Numbered from the stretch's first letter, positions 44,181-56,305 are shown. The stretch is DNA of 64,000 bases from Halomonas sp. (GCF_029263665.1 NZ_JAJUFQ010000014.1:1-64000), one strand, 5' to 3'. The notes: generated from the letters alone by a model not told the origin. A program made the numbers and translations.

Positions 44181-45500
44181 ATGACCCAGATGACGCCCCG
44201 TGAGATTGTCCACGCTCTGGACCAGTACATCGTCGGCCAACAGGATGCCAAGCGCGCTGTTGCCATTGCCCTGCGCAACCGCTGGCGACGCATGCAACTC
44301 GGCGAAGAACTGCGCCAGGAAGTCACCCCCAAGAACATTCTGATGATTGGCCCGACCGGTGTCGGCAAGACCGAAATCGCCCGTCGCCTGGCCAAGCTGG
44401 CCAAGGCCCCTTTCATCAAGGTCGAGGCCACCAAGTTTACCGAGGTCGGCTATGTCGGTCGCGATGTGGAATCGATCATCAGGGACCTGACGGAAGCCGC
44501 TATCAAGCTGGTGCGAGAGCAGGCCAAGGCCGAAGTCGGTCACCGCGCGGAAGATGCCGCGGAAGATCGTGTTCTGGACGCACTGCTGCCGCCGCCCCGC
44601 GGGCAGGAGAATGAACCTCGGGAAGAGAGCTCCACACGCCAGATGTTCCGTAAGAAACTGCGTGAAGGCCAGTTGGACGACAAGGAAATCGACATTCAGG
44701 TTTCCCCTCAGGCACCGAGTTTCGAGATTCAGACCCCACCGGGTATGGAGGAAATGTCCCAGCAGCTCTCCAGCCTGTTCTCCGGCATGGGGCGGGGCAA
44801 GACCGAAACCCGCAAGACTACCGTACGTGAAGCCCTGACGCTGCTGCGCGATGAAGAAGCCGGCAAGCTGGTCAATGAGGACGATATCAAGTCCCGTGCC
44901 ATTGAGGCGGTGGAGCAAAACGGTATCGTCTTCCTTGATGAGATCGACAAGGTGGCCAAGGGCCATGGCCAGTCCGGGGGAGAAGTCTCCCGTGAAGGGG
45001 TCCAGCGTGACCTGCTGCCGCTGATCGAAGGCTCCACCGTGTCCACCAAGTACGGCATGGTGAAGACCGACCACATTCTGTTCATTGCCTCCGGCGCTTT
45101 CCACCTCTCGCGTCCATCGGACCTGATTCCGGAACTGCAGGGACGCCTGCCGATTCGTGTCGAGCTCAACGCTCTGACACCTCAGGACTTCAAGCGTATC
45201 CTGACCGAGCCGTCCGCAGCCCTGACTCGTCAATACCAAGCGCTGATGGCCACCGACGGCCTGGCGCTGGAATTTACCGAAGACGGTATCGAGCGCATTG
45301 CCGAAATCGCCTACAACGTCAATGAAGGTACCGAGAACATTGGCGCTCGGCGCCTGCACACAGTGATGGAGCGCCTGCTGGAAGACGCTTCCTATAAAGG
45401 GGCGGACTTCGGTGAAGGACTGGTCATCGACCGTGCCTATGTCGATTCCCAGCTTGGTGAACTGGCCATGGATGAGGATCTGTCGCGCTACATTCTATAA
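44181..45500 (+). CDS. hslU: HslU ATPase (AAA+ unfoldase)
   Basis: 439 residues. An AAA+ ring ATPase that unfolds substrates for HslV. It begins [20 protein letters not shown], with Walker [12 protein letters not shown], a long I-domain (~110-240), Walker [12 protein letters not shown], sensor 2 GARRLHT and the conserved C-terminus ending DLSRYIL that inserts into HslV. ATG 44181 was chosen; a TTG at 44175 also exists. Downstream is a hairpin terminator. Confidence 0.97.
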   Translation: MTQMTPREIVHALDQYIVGQQDAKRAVAIALRNRWRRMQLGEELRQEVTPKNILMIGPTGVGKTEIARRLAKLAKAPFIKVEATKFTEVGYVGRDVESIIRDLTEAAIKLVREQAKAEVGHRAEDAAEDRVLDALLPPPRGQENEPREESSTRQMFRKKLREGQLDDKEIDIQVSPQAPSFEIQTPPGMEEMSQQLSSLFSGMGRGKTETRKTTVREALTLLRDEEAGKLVNEDDIKSRAIEAVEQNGIVFLDEIDKVAKGHGQSGGEVSREGVQRDLLPLIEGSTVSTKYGMVKTDHILFIASGAFHLSRPSDLIPELQGRLPIRVELNALTPQDFKRILTEPSAALTRQYQALMATDGLALEFTEDGIERIAEIAYNVNEGTENIGARRLHTVMERLLEDASYKGADFGEGLVIDRAYVDSQLGELAMDEDLSRYIL

Positions 45501-45572
45501 GGCCATTGTCATCGGCCAGCCATCTTGCCGATGGCAATGGAACCACGGAATAGCGCCCTCATGCCGTTGACC

Positions 45573-45607
45573 GACACCCCCTGGAGTTTCTGCTCTCAGG
45601 GGGTGTC
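45573..45607 (+). terminator. Terminator of hslVU
   Basis: 11-bp stem GACACCCCCTG / CAGGGGGTGTC with a 13-base loop, then TTATC. It lies about 70 bases past hslU. The T-tract is short. Confidence 0.65.
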
Positions 45608-45643
45608 TTATCATGTAGAGATTCATGACTCATCGAGGTACTC

Positions 45644-46033
45644 ATGTCCACGACTGCTCCTGTACCTTCCCGGGTGCACTATCACAAGAAGGCTCGCGAG
45701 CTGGAGATCGGCTATCCCGATGGTTCCAGCCATCGCCTCAGCGTGGAGTATCTACGCGTTTTCTCGCCTTCAGCGGAAGTACGCGGCCATGGCGGCGAGA
45801 CGGCGACATTACAGGTCGGCAAGAAGCATGTCGGCCTGTCCAATATCACCCAAGCCGGCCGTTATGCACTCAAGCTACACTTCGATGATGGCCATGACAG
45901 TGGCCTGTATAGTTGGGAATACCTCTACGCGCTGATTCGTGATCACGATGCCAACTGGGCGGATTATCTCAAGCGGCTGGAAGATGCAGGAGCTTCCCGC
46001 GAACCATTGGGCATCGAGATCAAGCAGTTATAA
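45644..46033 (+). CDS. DUF971 / GBBH-like N-terminal domain protein
   Basis: 129 residues. It consists of the small domain also found at the N-terminus of gamma-butyrobetaine hydroxylase (LEIGYPDGSSHRLSVEYLRVFSPSAEV, seen in parts: YPDGSSHRLSVEYLRVFSPS; and HFDDGHDSGLYSWEYL), without the oxygenase part. The function is unknown; Fe-S or metal trafficking has been proposed for relatives. It sits between hslU and ubiE, its usual place in pseudomonads and relatives. The start ATG gives MSTTAPVPSR. Confidence 0.88.
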   Translation: MSTTAPVPSRVHYHKKARELEIGYPDGSSHRLSVEYLRVFSPSAEVRGHGGETATLQVGKKHVGLSNITQAGRYALKLHFDDGHDSGLYSWEYLYALIRDHDANWADYLKRLEDAGASREPLGIEIKQL

Positions 46034-46156
46034 GACACGACCGGATCAATGCCATGGCGCTTGCCAAAGACAACGGCATTGATGCGGCGCTACAATGTGG
46101 CCCACTCGAGTATCCGTCGGCGATGCTCCCGATCGATTTCACGACCCAGGAATCCT

Positions 46157-46903
46157 ATGGACAAGCGCACCACTCACTTCGGTTATCAGGACGTTCCGGT
46201 CGAAGAAAAGGCCGCTCGTGTGGCCGATGTCTTCCATTCCGTAGCCTCTCGCTATGACCTGATGAACGACCTGATGTCCTTCGGCATCCACCGTCTGTGG
46301 AAGCGCATAACGCTTGAACGCGCAGGTGTCCGCCCGGGTCACAAGGTGCTCGATATCGCAGGCGGCACTGGTGATCTGGCACTCAAGTTTTCACGCCTGG
46401 TCGGTCCCGAAGGCAAGGTCGTACTGGCCGACATCAACGCCTCCATGCTGGGTGTCGGCCGGGATAAGCTGATCGACCATGGTGTCGGCGGCAATGTCGA
46501 ATTTGTCCAGGCCAATGCCGAATGCCTGCCCTTCCCGGACAACACCTTTGATTGCATCACCATTGCCTTCGGCCTGCGCAACGTCACTGACAAGGACAAG
46601 GCCTTGGCTTCCATGGCGCGTATCCTCAAGCCAGGCGGCCGCCTGCTGGTGCTGGAGTTCTCCAAGCCTTCCAACCCGCTGCTGACCAAGGCCTACGACG
46701 AATACTCGTTCCGCTTGCTGCCGAAGATGGGGGAACTGGTTGCCGGAGACTCCGAGAGCTACCGCTACCTGGCTGAGTCCATCCGCATGCACCCTGACCA
46801 GAAGACACTCAAGGGCATGATGGAAAATGCCGGACTGGAACGTGTCGAATATACCAACCTCACAGGTGGTATCGTCGCATTGCACCGCGGTATCAAGCTG
46901 TGA
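46157..46903 (+). CDS. ubiE: Ubiquinone/menaquinone C-methyltransferase
   Basis: 248 residues. A SAM-dependent methyltransferase that methylates the demethoxy-ubiquinol ring. Signature motifs are [36 protein letters not shown] (SAM site) and [17 protein letters not shown]; it ends [14 protein letters not shown]. The start [11 protein letters not shown] has CAGGA upstream; the open frame extends to 46049 without support. First gene of ubiE-ubiJ-ubiB. Confidence 0.97.
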   Translation: MDKRTTHFGYQDVPVEEKAARVADVFHSVASRYDLMNDLMSFGIHRLWKRITLERAGVRPGHKVLDIAGGTGDLALKFSRLVGPEGKVVLADINASMLGVGRDKLIDHGVGGNVEFVQANAECLPFPDNTFDCITIAFGLRNVTDKDKALASMARILKPGGRLLVLEFSKPSNPLLTKAYDEYSFRLLPKMGELVAGDSESYRYLAESIRMHPDQKTLKGMMENAGLERVEYTNLTGGIVALHRGIKL

Positions 46904-46910
46904 GGACATG

Positions 46911-47561
46911 ATGGCGTTGACCTCGACCCTGATGCTGGCCGGCATCGAGAAAACCTTGAATGCACTGCTGTCTCGAGACCCTGCAGCTCCAGCTCGCCTG
47001 TCGGCCCTGGCGGGCTCGCGCATCTTGTTGCGCCTAGAATCCCCCAGCTGCGCTCTGGTACTCGCCTATCATGCTCAAGGCATCGACCTGTTGCAGATAA
47101 AGGATATTGATGACATCGAGGAAGCGGATTTCGATGCCATCGTCGAACTCGACGCCGAAACCCTCGGGGCACTGGTTTCTGGCGAAGAAATGGAACGCCT
47201 GATGTTTTCCGGCAGGCTTGCCGTGCGCGGTAAAGTGCATTTGCTCGAGGCGACCCGCGACCTGATCCTCGATCTCGATCTTGACTGGGAAGCCCAACTG
47301 GCCAGTTGGCTTGGCGATGTCCCGGCCCACCAGTTGGCCGAGGGTCTGCGTGGCCTGGCACGCTGGGGATTGCGCACCCAACATGAGTTGCGCGCCGATG
47401 TATCGGAATATGTCTTCGAGGAAGCCCGTCTGCTGCCTGGACGTCACCAGTTTGAAGCCTTGCGCGACGCACTCACCGACCTGGAACTGGCAACCGACCG
47501 CACTGAAGCACGACTGGCTCGACTCCAACGTCTGCTGAGCACGGAGGCCGAACGTTCATGA
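46911..47561 (+). CDS. ubiJ: Ubiquinone biosynthesis accessory factor (SCP2 domain)
   Basis: 216 residues. An N-terminal sterol-carrier (SCP2)-like lipid-binding domain (~20-115, [21 protein letters not shown] in part: [11 protein letters not shown]) and a C-terminal helical, coiled-coil tail. UbiJ organises the late ubiquinone enzymes into a soluble complex. Two ATGs follow one another (46908, 46911); the second has GAGG at a better distance. It overlaps ubiB by ATGA. Confidence 0.9.
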   Translation: MALTSTLMLAGIEKTLNALLSRDPAAPARLSALAGSRILLRLESPSCALVLAYHAQGIDLLQIKDIDDIEEADFDAIVELDAETLGALVSGEEMERLMFSGRLAVRGKVHLLEATRDLILDLDLDWEAQLASWLGDVPAHQLAEGLRGLARWGLRTQHELRADVSEYVFEEARLLPGRHQFEALRDALTDLELATDRTEARLARLQRLLSTEAERS

Positions 47562-49180
47562 TCTTGCGGCCATTGCGCATTCTCTGGGTGATCACCCGTT
47601 ATCGTCTCGATACGCTGCTGCCACTGGAAAGGTTTCCTTGGTGGCTGCGCCTGGTCTTCCAATGGTCCCCGCTCAAGGTTGTGCCTCTCGGTCAGCATTC
47701 ACGGGGCGAACGATTGCGTCTGTCGCTGGAAGCGCTGGGTCCTATTTTCGTCAAGTTCGGTCAGATGCTCTCCACCCGGCGAGACCTTTTCCCTGATGAC
47801 ATCGCCAATGAGCTCAAGCGCCTGCAGGATCAGGTTCCCCCCTTTCCCGGAGAACAGGCCGAAGCCCTGATCGAAAGCCAATTAGGCATAACGTTGCAAG
47901 AGGCCTTTGCCGAATTTTCTCGTGAGCCCCTGGCATCAGCCTCCATCGCCCAGGTTCATGCTGCAGTATTGCCCACTGGAGAAGAGGTGGTAGTCAAGGT
48001 CATCCGACCTGGCATCGAGAAAGTGATGCGCCAGGACATGTCCTTGCTGTATCTGCTGGCACGCACGCTGCAACGCCTGCCAGAGGCTCGCCGTCTACAT
48101 CCCGTGGAAGTCGTGCGTGATTATGAAGTCACCCTGTTCGATGAACTCGACCTGACCAAGGAAGCCGCCAACACCTCGCAACTCAAACGCAACTTTGCCA
48201 ATTCGCCACTACTGTACGTTCCTGCCATCCACTGGGAACTGACCCGTCACCGCGTGATGGTGCAAGAGCGCATTCATGGCGTACCAGTGGCCGATATCGA
48301 TGCCCTCAAGGCGCAGAATACCGATATGCGACGCCTGGCCGAGCGAGGCGTAGAAATCTTCTTTACCCAGGTGTTTCGCGATAATTTCTTCCATGCAGAC
48401 ATGCATCCAGGAAATATCTTCGTTTCCCGGGAGACCCCAAAAGACCCGCAATACATTGCCATCGACTGCGGTATCGTCGGCAGCCTGACCCGGGAAGATC
48501 AGGACTATCTGGCACGCAATCTGCTGGCATTCTTCCATCAGGATTACTATGAAGTCGCGGCATTGCATATCGAGTCCGGCTGGGTGGCAGAAGATACCCG
48601 AGCCAACGAGTTTGCCGCTGCAGTGCGTACCGTCTGCGAACCCATCCTGGAGAAACCGCTCAAGGACATCTCCTTTGGCCAGGTTCTGCTCGGCCTGTTC
48701 CAGACGGCTCGGCGTTTCAATATGGAAGTACAGCCCCAACTGGTATTGCTGCAAAAGACATTGCTCAATATCGAAGGATTGGGTCGCCAGCTGTATCCTG
48801 ACCTGGACCTGTGGGCCACAGCCAAACCCTTCCTTGAACGCTGGATGAAAGAGCGTGCCGGTATCGGAGGCATGTGGGAATCCTTCAAGCGCCAGGCACC
48901 GGAGCTTACCCGTCAATTGCCTGAACTGCCGGTCTTGGCCCATCAGGCCCTTACCCAGCATGAGCGTCGTTCACGACACCTTGGCCAGCAGGCCGAGACA
49001 CTCGACAAGCTACAGCGGCAGCTCAGTCGCCAGAGCAACCGTGTCCGCCGCACCCGGCTGGGACTGGGCCTGATTGCTCTGGCTCTGGCCTGGCAACCTC
49101 TGAGCCACTGGATGGGTCAACAGTCTCTGCCCATTCTTTTGGCTGCAGGTATCGGTGCAGTGCTGGTACTGTGGAACTGA
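47558..49180 (+). CDS. ubiB: Ubiquinone biosynthesis ATPase/kinase-like protein
   Basis: 540 residues of the ABC1/ADCK/UbiB atypical kinase family. It has the KxGQ extension ([16 protein letters not shown]), the nucleotide-loop Ala-rich stretch [13 protein letters not shown], the catalytic [11 protein letters not shown] and DCGIVGSL, and two C-terminal membrane helices ([33 protein letters not shown]). It supports coenzyme Q synthesis at the inner membrane, probably extracting lipid intermediates. The start overlaps ubiJ. Confidence 0.97.
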   Translation: MILRPLRILWVITRYRLDTLLPLERFPWWLRLVFQWSPLKVVPLGQHSRGERLRLSLEALGPIFVKFGQMLSTRRDLFPDDIANELKRLQDQVPPFPGEQAEALIESQLGITLQEAFAEFSREPLASASIAQVHAAVLPTGEEVVVKVIRPGIEKVMRQDMSLLYLLARTLQRLPEARRLHPVEVVRDYEVTLFDELDLTKEAANTSQLKRNFANSPLLYVPAIHWELTRHRVMVQERIHGVPVADIDALKAQNTDMRRLAERGVEIFFTQVFRDNFFHADMHPGNIFVSRETPKDPQYIAIDCGIVGSLTREDQDYLARNLLAFFHQDYYEVAALHIESGWVAEDTRANEFAAAVRTVCEPILEKPLKDISFGQVLLGLFQTARRFNMEVQPQLVLLQKTLLNIEGLGRQLYPDLDLWATAKPFLERWMKERAGIGGMWESFKRQAPELTRQLPELPVLAHQALTQHERRSRHLGQQAETLDKLQRQLSRQSNRVRRTRLGLGLIALALAWQPLSHWMGQQSLPILLAAGIGAVLVLWN

Positions 49181-49218
49181 TGACCCTTTGCTAATTCCAT
49201 GACATGGAACCTTAACCA

Positions 49219-49557
49219 ATGAGCGATATTCTCGACCAACTTGACGCCGCCCTGGCAGATCGCCGCCACGCCGACCCAGAAACATCCTACGTGGCATCCT
49301 TGCATCACAAGGGGCTGAACAAGATACTCGAGAAAGTTGGCGAGGAAGCGGTCGAGACAGTGCTGGCGGCCAAGGACGCAGATGCCAGTGATCCCGCTTC
49401 GCATCAAGCCCTGGTCGCCGAAACTGCAGACCTGTGGTTTCATAGCCTTGTCATGCTATCGCACCTGGGGCTTGATCATCGCCAGGTGCTTGAGGAGTTG
49501 GCCAAGCGTTTTGGCGTTTCAGGGCACGAAGAGAAAGCCTCTCGGTCAAAGCGTTAA
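49219..49557 (+). CDS. hisE: Phosphoribosyl-ATP pyrophosphatase
   Basis: 112 residues, an all-alpha MazG-like fold. It hydrolyses phosphoribosyl-ATP in histidine synthesis. The hallmark Mg2+-binding [14 protein letters not shown] and the Asp/His in [13 protein letters not shown] are present. It is separate from hisI, and it sits just before tatABC, as in pseudomonads. No separate promoter is evident. Confidence 0.95.
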   Translation: MSDILDQLDAALADRRHADPETSYVASLHHKGLNKILEKVGEEAVETVLAAKDADASDPASHQALVAETADLWFHSLVMLSHLGLDHRQVLEELAKRFGVSGHEEKASRSKR

Positions 49558-49643
49558 GGAAACCTTGAGTACATGCCGTATTTCCCGGGGCAGAGGCATT
49601 TCCCAGGGCAAAGCGGAACAACACACATAGAGGAAGCTTATTT

Positions 49644-49910
49644 ATGTTAGGTGGTATCAGTATCTGGCAGTTGCTGATCGTTCTCGCCATCATCATCCTG
49701 ATCTTCGGCACCAAGAAGCTCAAGAACATTGGTGGCGACCTGGGTGGTGCCGTCAAGGGCTTCAAGAAAGCGGTCAATGACGACGATGAGAACGGCAGCG
49801 AAACCTCCAAGCCGCAGGCCCAGGTGCGTCATGACGAGCCGTCCGACAGCACCAACACTTACGATGTCGAGGCCGAACGCAAGTCCGAATCCTCCGAAGA
49901 ACGCAAGTAA
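49644..49910 (+). CDS. tatA: Sec-independent translocase TatA
   Basis: 88 residues: a short N-terminal membrane helix ([20 protein letters not shown]), the [14 protein letters not shown] hinge, an amphipathic helix (VKGFKKAV) and an acidic tail. TatA polymerises to form the translocation pore for folded proteins. GAGGAAGC precedes the ATG. First gene of tatABC. Confidence 0.96.
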   Translation: MLGGISIWQLLIVLAIIILIFGTKKLKNIGGDLGGAVKGFKKAVNDDDENGSETSKPQAQVRHDEPSDSTNTYDVEAERKSESSEERK

Positions 49911-49916
49911 GCCTGC

Positions 49917-50387
49917 ATGTTCGATATCGGCTTCCTGGAACTCATGGTCATTGGCGTCGTGGGCCTGCTGGTACTGGGCCCAGAACGCCTGCCCAAGGCT
50001 GCCCGCACGGCCGGGCTGTGGGTTGGACGTATCAAGCGGTCAGTGGCAGGCATCCAGCGCGAGATCAATGCTCAGCTGGAAGCTGAGGAGCTGCGTCAGA
50101 AACTCAAGGAACAACAGCAGAAGCTCGATGACAGTGTCAGCAAGGTGAAGCGCGATGTAGAGTCCATCGCTGACGACCCGTCATCCGATGCTTCACAGAG
50201 CAGCACGTCTGAGTCTCCTCGCGCCAAGGCAGATACGCTTGCCAAGGCAGCTGATGAGACGGTTACGCAAGCTGCTTCAGCCGACGATACCGCTTCGCGC
50301 AACACAGCATCCTCGGAGACAAGCGCTTCCGACAGTTCGTCTGCCTTGACAGCACAGCCCGATGATAAGGATTCCGCCACGCGATGA
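49917..50387 (+). CDS. tatB: Sec-independent translocase TatB
   Basis: 156 residues starting MFDIGFLELMVIGVVGLLVLGPERLP (in parts: MFDIGFLELMVIG, VLGPERLP), with the Glu8 and the GPERLP hinge typical of TatB, then an amphipathic helix and a Ser/Ala/Asp-rich tail. With TatC it makes the receptor for twin-arginine signals. It overlaps the tatC start by 4 bases. Confidence 0.96.
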   Translation: MFDIGFLELMVIGVVGLLVLGPERLPKAARTAGLWVGRIKRSVAGIQREINAQLEAEELRQKLKEQQQKLDDSVSKVKRDVESIADDPSSDASQSSTSESPRAKADTLAKAADETVTQAASADDTASRNTASSETSASDSSSALTAQPDDKDSATR

Positions 50388-51169
50388 GTCAGACCGGTGA
50401 CACTCCCCCACCTTCTTCATCCGAGGAGGGGCACGCCCCGCTAATCGAGCACCTGGTAGAGCTGCGTTCCAGGCTGATGCGCGCAGTCATTGCCATCCTG
50501 GTGATCTTCCTGGCGCTATATGCTTTCTCCAACGATATCTATCAATTCGTTGCCGACCCATTGATGGCCCTTCTGCCGGAAGGTTCATCGATGATCGCAA
50601 CAGAAGTTGCATCTCCCTTCCTGGCCCCGTTCAAGCTGACCCTGGTGGTGGCCGTCTTCATCGCCATGCCTTTCGTATTGCATCAAGCCTGGGCATTTGT
50701 CGCCCCGGGGTTGTATGAAAACGAAAAAGCTCTGGCACTACCGCTATTGGCATCCAGCGTCGTGTTGTTCTATCTCGGGGCGGCCTTTGCCTATTACGTG
50801 GTATTCCCATTGCTGTTTGCGTTCTTTACCCAGGCCGGGCCTGAGAACGTCACGGTGATGACGGACATCAATCAGTACCTGAACTTCGTGCTGAAGCTGT
50901 TCTTTGCCTTTGGTATTGCCTTTGAAATCCCCATTGCCACTTTTCTGCTGATTCTGAGCGGAGCCGCCAGCGTTGCCAGCCTCAGCGCCAAGCGCCCCTA
51001 TATTCTGCTGGGATGCTTTGTGATCGGCATGCTGATGACACCACCGGATGTGGTCTCACAGAGCCTGTTGGCCATTCCCATGTACCTGCTCTACGAAGTC
51101 GGGCTGCTCGCGGGAAGGCTGGTCAAGAAACGCCGTCAGCCCGATGACGGGGAAGAGACAGAAGAGTAG
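50384..51169 (+). CDS. tatC: Sec-independent translocase TatC
   Basis: 261 residues, six membrane helices. Landmarks are the cytoplasmic N-terminus HLVELRSRL, the periplasmic FLAPFKL, and the conserved PFVLHQAWAFVAPGLYENEK (in part: AFVAPGLYENEK). It binds the RR motif of Tat signals. A likely client in this window is the PhoX-like phosphatase at 60280-62403. Last gene of the tat operon; a terminator follows. Confidence 0.97.
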   Translation: MSQTGDTPPPSSSEEGHAPLIEHLVELRSRLMRAVIAILVIFLALYAFSNDIYQFVADPLMALLPEGSSMIATEVASPFLAPFKLTLVVAVFIAMPFVLHQAWAFVAPGLYENEKALALPLLASSVVLFYLGAAFAYYVVFPLLFAFFTQAGPENVTVMTDINQYLNFVLKLFFAFGIAFEIPIATFLLILSGAASVASLSAKRPYILLGCFVIGMLMTPPDVVSQSLLAIPMYLLYEVGLLAGRLVKKRRQPDDGEETEE

Positions 51170-51200
51170 CTCTGTCGGAGAAGAACGCTCTCGGCAATCT

Positions 51201-51237
51201 CGCCATCGCCGCCCCATGAGGCGGCGATGGCGTTTTT
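51201..51237 (+). terminator. Terminator of tatABC
   Basis: 13-bp perfect stem CGCCATCGCCGCC / GGCGGCGATGGCG with loop CCATGA, followed by TTTTT. It is 31 bases past the tatC stop. Confidence 0.95.
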
Positions 51238-51288
51238 ACCTGGCAGTGCGCTTTTTCCTACCGGTACACTTTTAGCTTTTGTGCAGGG

Positions 51289-51729
51289 TCAGGCGCGCAG
51301 GACGTATTGCAGGATCTGCACAACCTGTGCCGGTGTCTTCGCCCAAGCCTGCGCCTCCGCATCGACCTCCTTGAGCGGGTGCACGATATCCTCGTCGTGC
51401 AGGGTCACATAGGGTTTACCCAGCGCAGCGCAATAGCCGGCGTCAAACGCCGCATTCCATTGCTTGTACTTGTCACCGAAACGCACCACCACCATGTCAC
51501 TCTGCTCAATCAAGGTACGCGTCCGGATGGAATTGACCCTGGACGAGCGCTGATCGCGCCAGAAGCCTTGAAGCTCTTCACCTAGATGGTCTCCGGCAGC
51601 ATCACTGGCATCATGGTCTGTCACCGGGGAAGTAAATATCACATCGAGGCCTGCCGCCTCGGCACCACGACGAATTTCTTCACGCCAGTCAGAATGGATC
51701 TCGCCTGAAAGGTAAACGTGGAAGCTCAT
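51289..51729 (-). CDS. YtoQ family protein
   Basis: 146 residues starting MSFHVYLSGEIHSDWREEI, close to the YtoQ family in length and motif (YLSGEIHSDWR, SPVTDHDASD, VRFGDKYKQWNAAFDAGYC). The fold resembles nucleoside deoxyribosyltransferase-like proteins, but the activity is not known. GAGGAGAG precedes the ATG; the open frame to 51900 is longer but unsupported. Minus strand, convergent with tatC. Confidence 0.88.
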   Translation of the reverse strand: MSFHVYLSGEIHSDWREEIRRGAEAAGLDVIFTSPVTDHDASDAAGDHLGEELQGFWRDQRSSRVNSIRTRTLIEQSDMVVVRFGDKYKQWNAAFDAGYCAALGKPYVTLHDEDIVHPLKEVDAEAQAWAKTPAQVVQILQYVLRA

Positions 51730-51915
51730 TGATCTCTCCTCATTGTCAGGGTCTGGATGACGTGACATTTTACGCCAGCCTTTTTTGTATACAAATATTG
51801 GACCACAATGAATACCGCAGCATCGCAATGCAGATGCAGGAAGTGGTGGCTGTCGTGTGATCGTGCAGACAAAAGAGCCCGGCACATGGCCGGGCTCCAA
51901 CCATCCAAGCCCCCC

Positions 51916-52581
51916 TTACATCTTGATATCGGCCATCTCACTGATACGCTCGACCAGCTTGAAGATACCTTCGGCAGCCTCACTGATACTGTTGGCGACC
52001 ATATAAGCCGGTGTCGTCACGATGCGATGCTCGAAATCGACGACAATGTCATCTACCGGACAGGTACGATGCAGTCCTCCCATGGCACTGATGGCACCTG
52101 CCACCGCAGGATCGTTACCAATGGTCACGGCAATGCCAGCTCCGAACAGGCGCGGTACCAGAACAGGGGCAATGCAGATCAGGCCAATCGGCTTGCGTGC
52201 GTCATGGAACTCGCTCAGCACCTCGCGCAGCACTTCATTGATGACCATCTGCGAGCCAGCTTCAGCGAAATCGGACAGATTCTTGGCCACACCAAAACCG
52301 CCGGGCACGATAACCGCATCAAAGTCGGAAGCCGACAGCTCATCAAGAGGAGAAATTTCACCACGAGCCACACGTGCAGCTTCTACCAGCACATTACGGG
52401 TTTCGCTGGTAGCTTCCCCACGCCAATGGTCAACGACCTCATGCTGAGGAATATCCGGGGCAAAGCAGCGATACTTGATGCCAAGTTGATCCAGACGCAG
52501 CAAGGTCAGAGTCGTCTCATAGATCTCCGAGCCATCCTGTACTCCGCTTCCCGCCAGAACGATGGCAACCTTTTTACTCAT
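51916..52581 (-). CDS. elbB: ElbB-like DJ-1/PfpI glyoxalase
   Basis: 221 residues of the DJ-1/PfpI superfamily. It begins MSKKVAIVLAGSGVQDGSEI. The site Cys lies in GLICIAPVL, after VPGGFGVAKNLSDF. ElbB is linked to isoprenoid production and can act as a glyoxalase; its physiological job is uncertain. AAGGAGAGAG stands directly before the ATG. Probably transcribed toward ytoQ, with a gap of 186 bases. Confidence 0.92.
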   Translation of the reverse strand: MSKKVAIVLAGSGVQDGSEIYETTLTLLRLDQLGIKYRCFAPDIPQHEVVDHWRGEATSETRNVLVEAARVARGEISPLDELSASDFDAVIVPGGFGVAKNLSDFAEAGSQMVINEVLREVLSEFHDARKPIGLICIAPVLVPRLFGAGIAVTIGNDPAVAGAISAMGGLHRTCPVDDIVVDFEHRIVTTPAYMVANSISEAAEGIFKLVERISEMADIKM

Positions 52582-52673
52582 GTCTCTCTCCTTGGATGGA
52601 TGCAGCGACAGTACACCAGGACGACGCTCGTCCGCCCCAGCATACGACGCGGGCAAAACAGCCTCTACTCTAG

Positions 52674-53846
<1,173 letters not shown>

Positions 53847-53940
53847 ATCAGCACCGTGACCGCCGCTTCAGTCAATGCATGTGCGGCGCTCCGGGGAGGG
53901 ATGGCGCCCTTCCATTATCTGCAACTGACGAGGTAAGACC

Positions 53941-56172
53941 ATGGAAGATGCCCAGGACCGCTCCTCCGAATCCGCTGTCCAGAACAAGCCTGACAGCACC
54001 ATTGGCACAGTAAGCACCACTCCTGACAGTTCGGTGGATGCTCCCGCTCCCCGGCTCAATCACACCCGTACCGGCATCCGCCCCAAGGGCCCTATCGACC
54101 AGGAAACGGACCTCAGCGATCCAAGTCTTTACTTCAACCGTGAGCTTTCGCATCTGCAGTTCAACATCCGTGTGCTCGAACAGGCCCTGGATGAAGCGCA
54201 TCCTCTGCTCAACCGCCTGATGTTCCTGCTGATCTTTTCTTCGAACATGGATGAGTTCTTCGAGATTCGCGTTGCTGGACTGAAAAGCCAGATCGCCATG
54301 GGAGATGACACCACTGGCGCCGACGGCCGCCGCCCTCAATCCGTACTCGAAGAAGTTTCACGCATCGCCCACGAACAGGTCGAACGCCAGTACCACATTC
54401 TCAATGACACGCTGATCCCGGCCATGGAAGCTCAAGGTATTCGCTTCCGTCGTCGTGGCCACTGGACCAAGGAGCAGCGAGCCTGGGTTCATGATTACTT
54501 CGTCAGGGAAATCGTGCCAGTAGTCAGCCCCATCGGCCTGGACCCATCACACCCGTTCCCGCGCCTGGTCAACAAGAGCCTCAACTTCATCGTCGCGCTG
54601 GAAGGCAAGGATGCCTTTGGCCGCGAAGGCGGCCTGGCCATCTTGCCCGCACCTCGCTCACTGCCACGCTTGATCGCGCTCCCCCAGGAGCTGTGCGAAG
54701 AAGGCTTCGTCGAATACGTGTTCCTGTCATCGATGATTCATGCGCATGCCGACGAAGTGTTTCCCGGCATGAAAGTCAAAGGATGCTATCAGTTCCGGGT
54801 CACCCGCAATGCCGACATGACGGTAGATCCAGAAGAAGTCTCCGATCTGGCTTCAGCCTTGCGCGGCGAACTGTTGGCCCGACGCTACGGCAGTGGTGTA
54901 CGCCTGGAAGTGGCCGATAATTGCCCGGAAGAACTCTCCGACTTCCTGATCAAGCAGTTCCAGCTTGTACCCAATGACCTGTATCGCGTCCAGGGCCCCG
55001 TCAACCTGACTCGCATGATGTCCATGCTGGGAGATCTTGACCGCCCAGACCTGATGTATCGGTCCTTCACGCCAGGCCTGCCCAAGACAGCCAAGAAGTC
55101 GGATAGCCTGCTGCAGGCCATGCAGGAAGGCGATATTCTTCTCCACCATCCTTTCCAGGCCTTTTCCCCGGTCGAGGAACTCTTGCGTGAAGCGGCCCGC
55201 GACCCAGACGTGCTGGCCATCAAGCAGACGCTGTACCGCACCGGTGCCGACTCACCCATTGTCAATGCACTGGTGGAAGCTGCCAGTAATGGCAAGGAAG
55301 TCACCGTTGTCATCGAACTGCGCGCACGCTTCGATGAGGCTGACAACCTAGCACTGGCATCGCGTCTCCAGGAGGCGGGGGCCATCGTCATATACGGCGT
55401 CATGGCCTACAAGACTCACGCCAAGATGATGCATATCGTAAGGCGCGAGAAAGGCCAGTTACGCCATTATGCGCATCTGGGCACCGGTAATTACCATTCC
55501 AAGACCGCCAAGCTGTACACCGACTACAGCCTGCTGACGGCCAATCCCAAGCTGTGCTCTGATGTGCACAAGGTCTTCCAGCAGTTGTCTGGCATGGGCC
55601 GGGCCCGTGAGATCGAGCTTCTGTTGCATGCTCCCTTCACCTTGCACGACCGCATGGTGGCAATGATCGACCGGGAAGCCGACCTGGCTCGCAAGGGCAA
55701 GCGTGCCCATATCATCATCAAGTGCAATTCCTTGACCGAGCCCAAGCTGATTCGAGCCTTGTACCGTGCCTCCCAGGCCGGTGTGGAGTGCGACCTGATC
55801 ATCCGCGGCATGTGCTGCCTGCGCCCTGGCCTGCCGGATATCTCGGAGAACATCCGCGTACGTTCCATTGTCGGTCGTTTCCTCGAGCATACCCGGGTCT
55901 TTCATTTCCATAATGACGGTGACCTGGAAACCTGGTGCTCCAGCGCCGACTTCATGGCGCGCAACATGTTCCACCGTGTCGAAACTTGCTTCCCGCTGCT
56001 GGACAAGAAGATTGCTGCCCGGGTACGCAAGGACCTGGAAACCTATCTGGTCGACAATTGCCAATCCTGGTTGCTGCAGAGCGACGGCAGTTACACCAAG
56101 CAAGAACCAGGTGATTCCGACCCGATCAGTGCCCAGGAAACCATGCTCTACGCTTACGCTGCCCGAGCCTGA
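53941..56172 (+). CDS. ppk: Polyphosphate kinase 1
   Basis: 743 residues; makes polyphosphate from ATP reversibly at the inner membrane. The N-terminal domain begins with LYFNRELSHLQFNIRVLEQA (20). The catalytic histidines lie in YKTHAKMMHIVRR and YAHLGTGNYHSKTAKLYTD; the ATP site has ARFDEADNLALA. An extra ~50-residue Ser/Pro-rich N-terminus precedes the conserved core. It follows hemB by 94 bases; a shared neighbourhood with hemB is common. Confidence 0.97.
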   Translation: MEDAQDRSSESAVQNKPDSTIGTVSTTPDSSVDAPAPRLNHTRTGIRPKGPIDQETDLSDPSLYFNRELSHLQFNIRVLEQALDEAHPLLNRLMFLLIFSSNMDEFFEIRVAGLKSQIAMGDDTTGADGRRPQSVLEEVSRIAHEQVERQYHILNDTLIPAMEAQGIRFRRRGHWTKEQRAWVHDYFVREIVPVVSPIGLDPSHPFPRLVNKSLNFIVALEGKDAFGREGGLAILPAPRSLPRLIALPQELCEEGFVEYVFLSSMIHAHADEVFPGMKVKGCYQFRVTRNADMTVDPEEVSDLASALRGELLARRYGSGVRLEVADNCPEELSDFLIKQFQLVPNDLYRVQGPVNLTRMMSMLGDLDRPDLMYRSFTPGLPKTAKKSDSLLQAMQEGDILLHHPFQAFSPVEELLREAARDPDVLAIKQTLYRTGADSPIVNALVEAASNGKEVTVVIELRARFDEADNLALASRLQEAGAIVIYGVMAYKTHAKMMHIVRREKGQLRHYAHLGTGNYHSKTAKLYTDYSLLTANPKLCSDVHKVFQQLSGMGRAREIELLLHAPFTLHDRMVAMIDREADLARKGKRAHIIIKCNSLTEPKLIRALYRASQAGVECDLIIRGMCCLRPGLPDISENIRVRSIVGRFLEHTRVFHFHNDGDLETWCSSADFMARNMFHRVETCFPLLDKKIAARVRKDLETYLVDNCQSWLLQSDGSYTKQEPGDSDPISAQETMLYAYAARA

Positions 56173-56305
56173 CTCAAGGTCCAGATAGACAGCACCACAG
56201 GCCCCTCGGAAAACACTCAGGTACCTGTCGTGTTTCTATACCCGTGGCATACGACAGACTCTCGCATGATGAGGAGTCTAGGCTTCACACTGACGAGAAC
56301 TCGCA

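Noticed and set aside
43863..45359. 498-residue minus-strand frame opposite hslVU
   Set aside because: Antisense to two clearly conserved genes; composition follows their codon bias.
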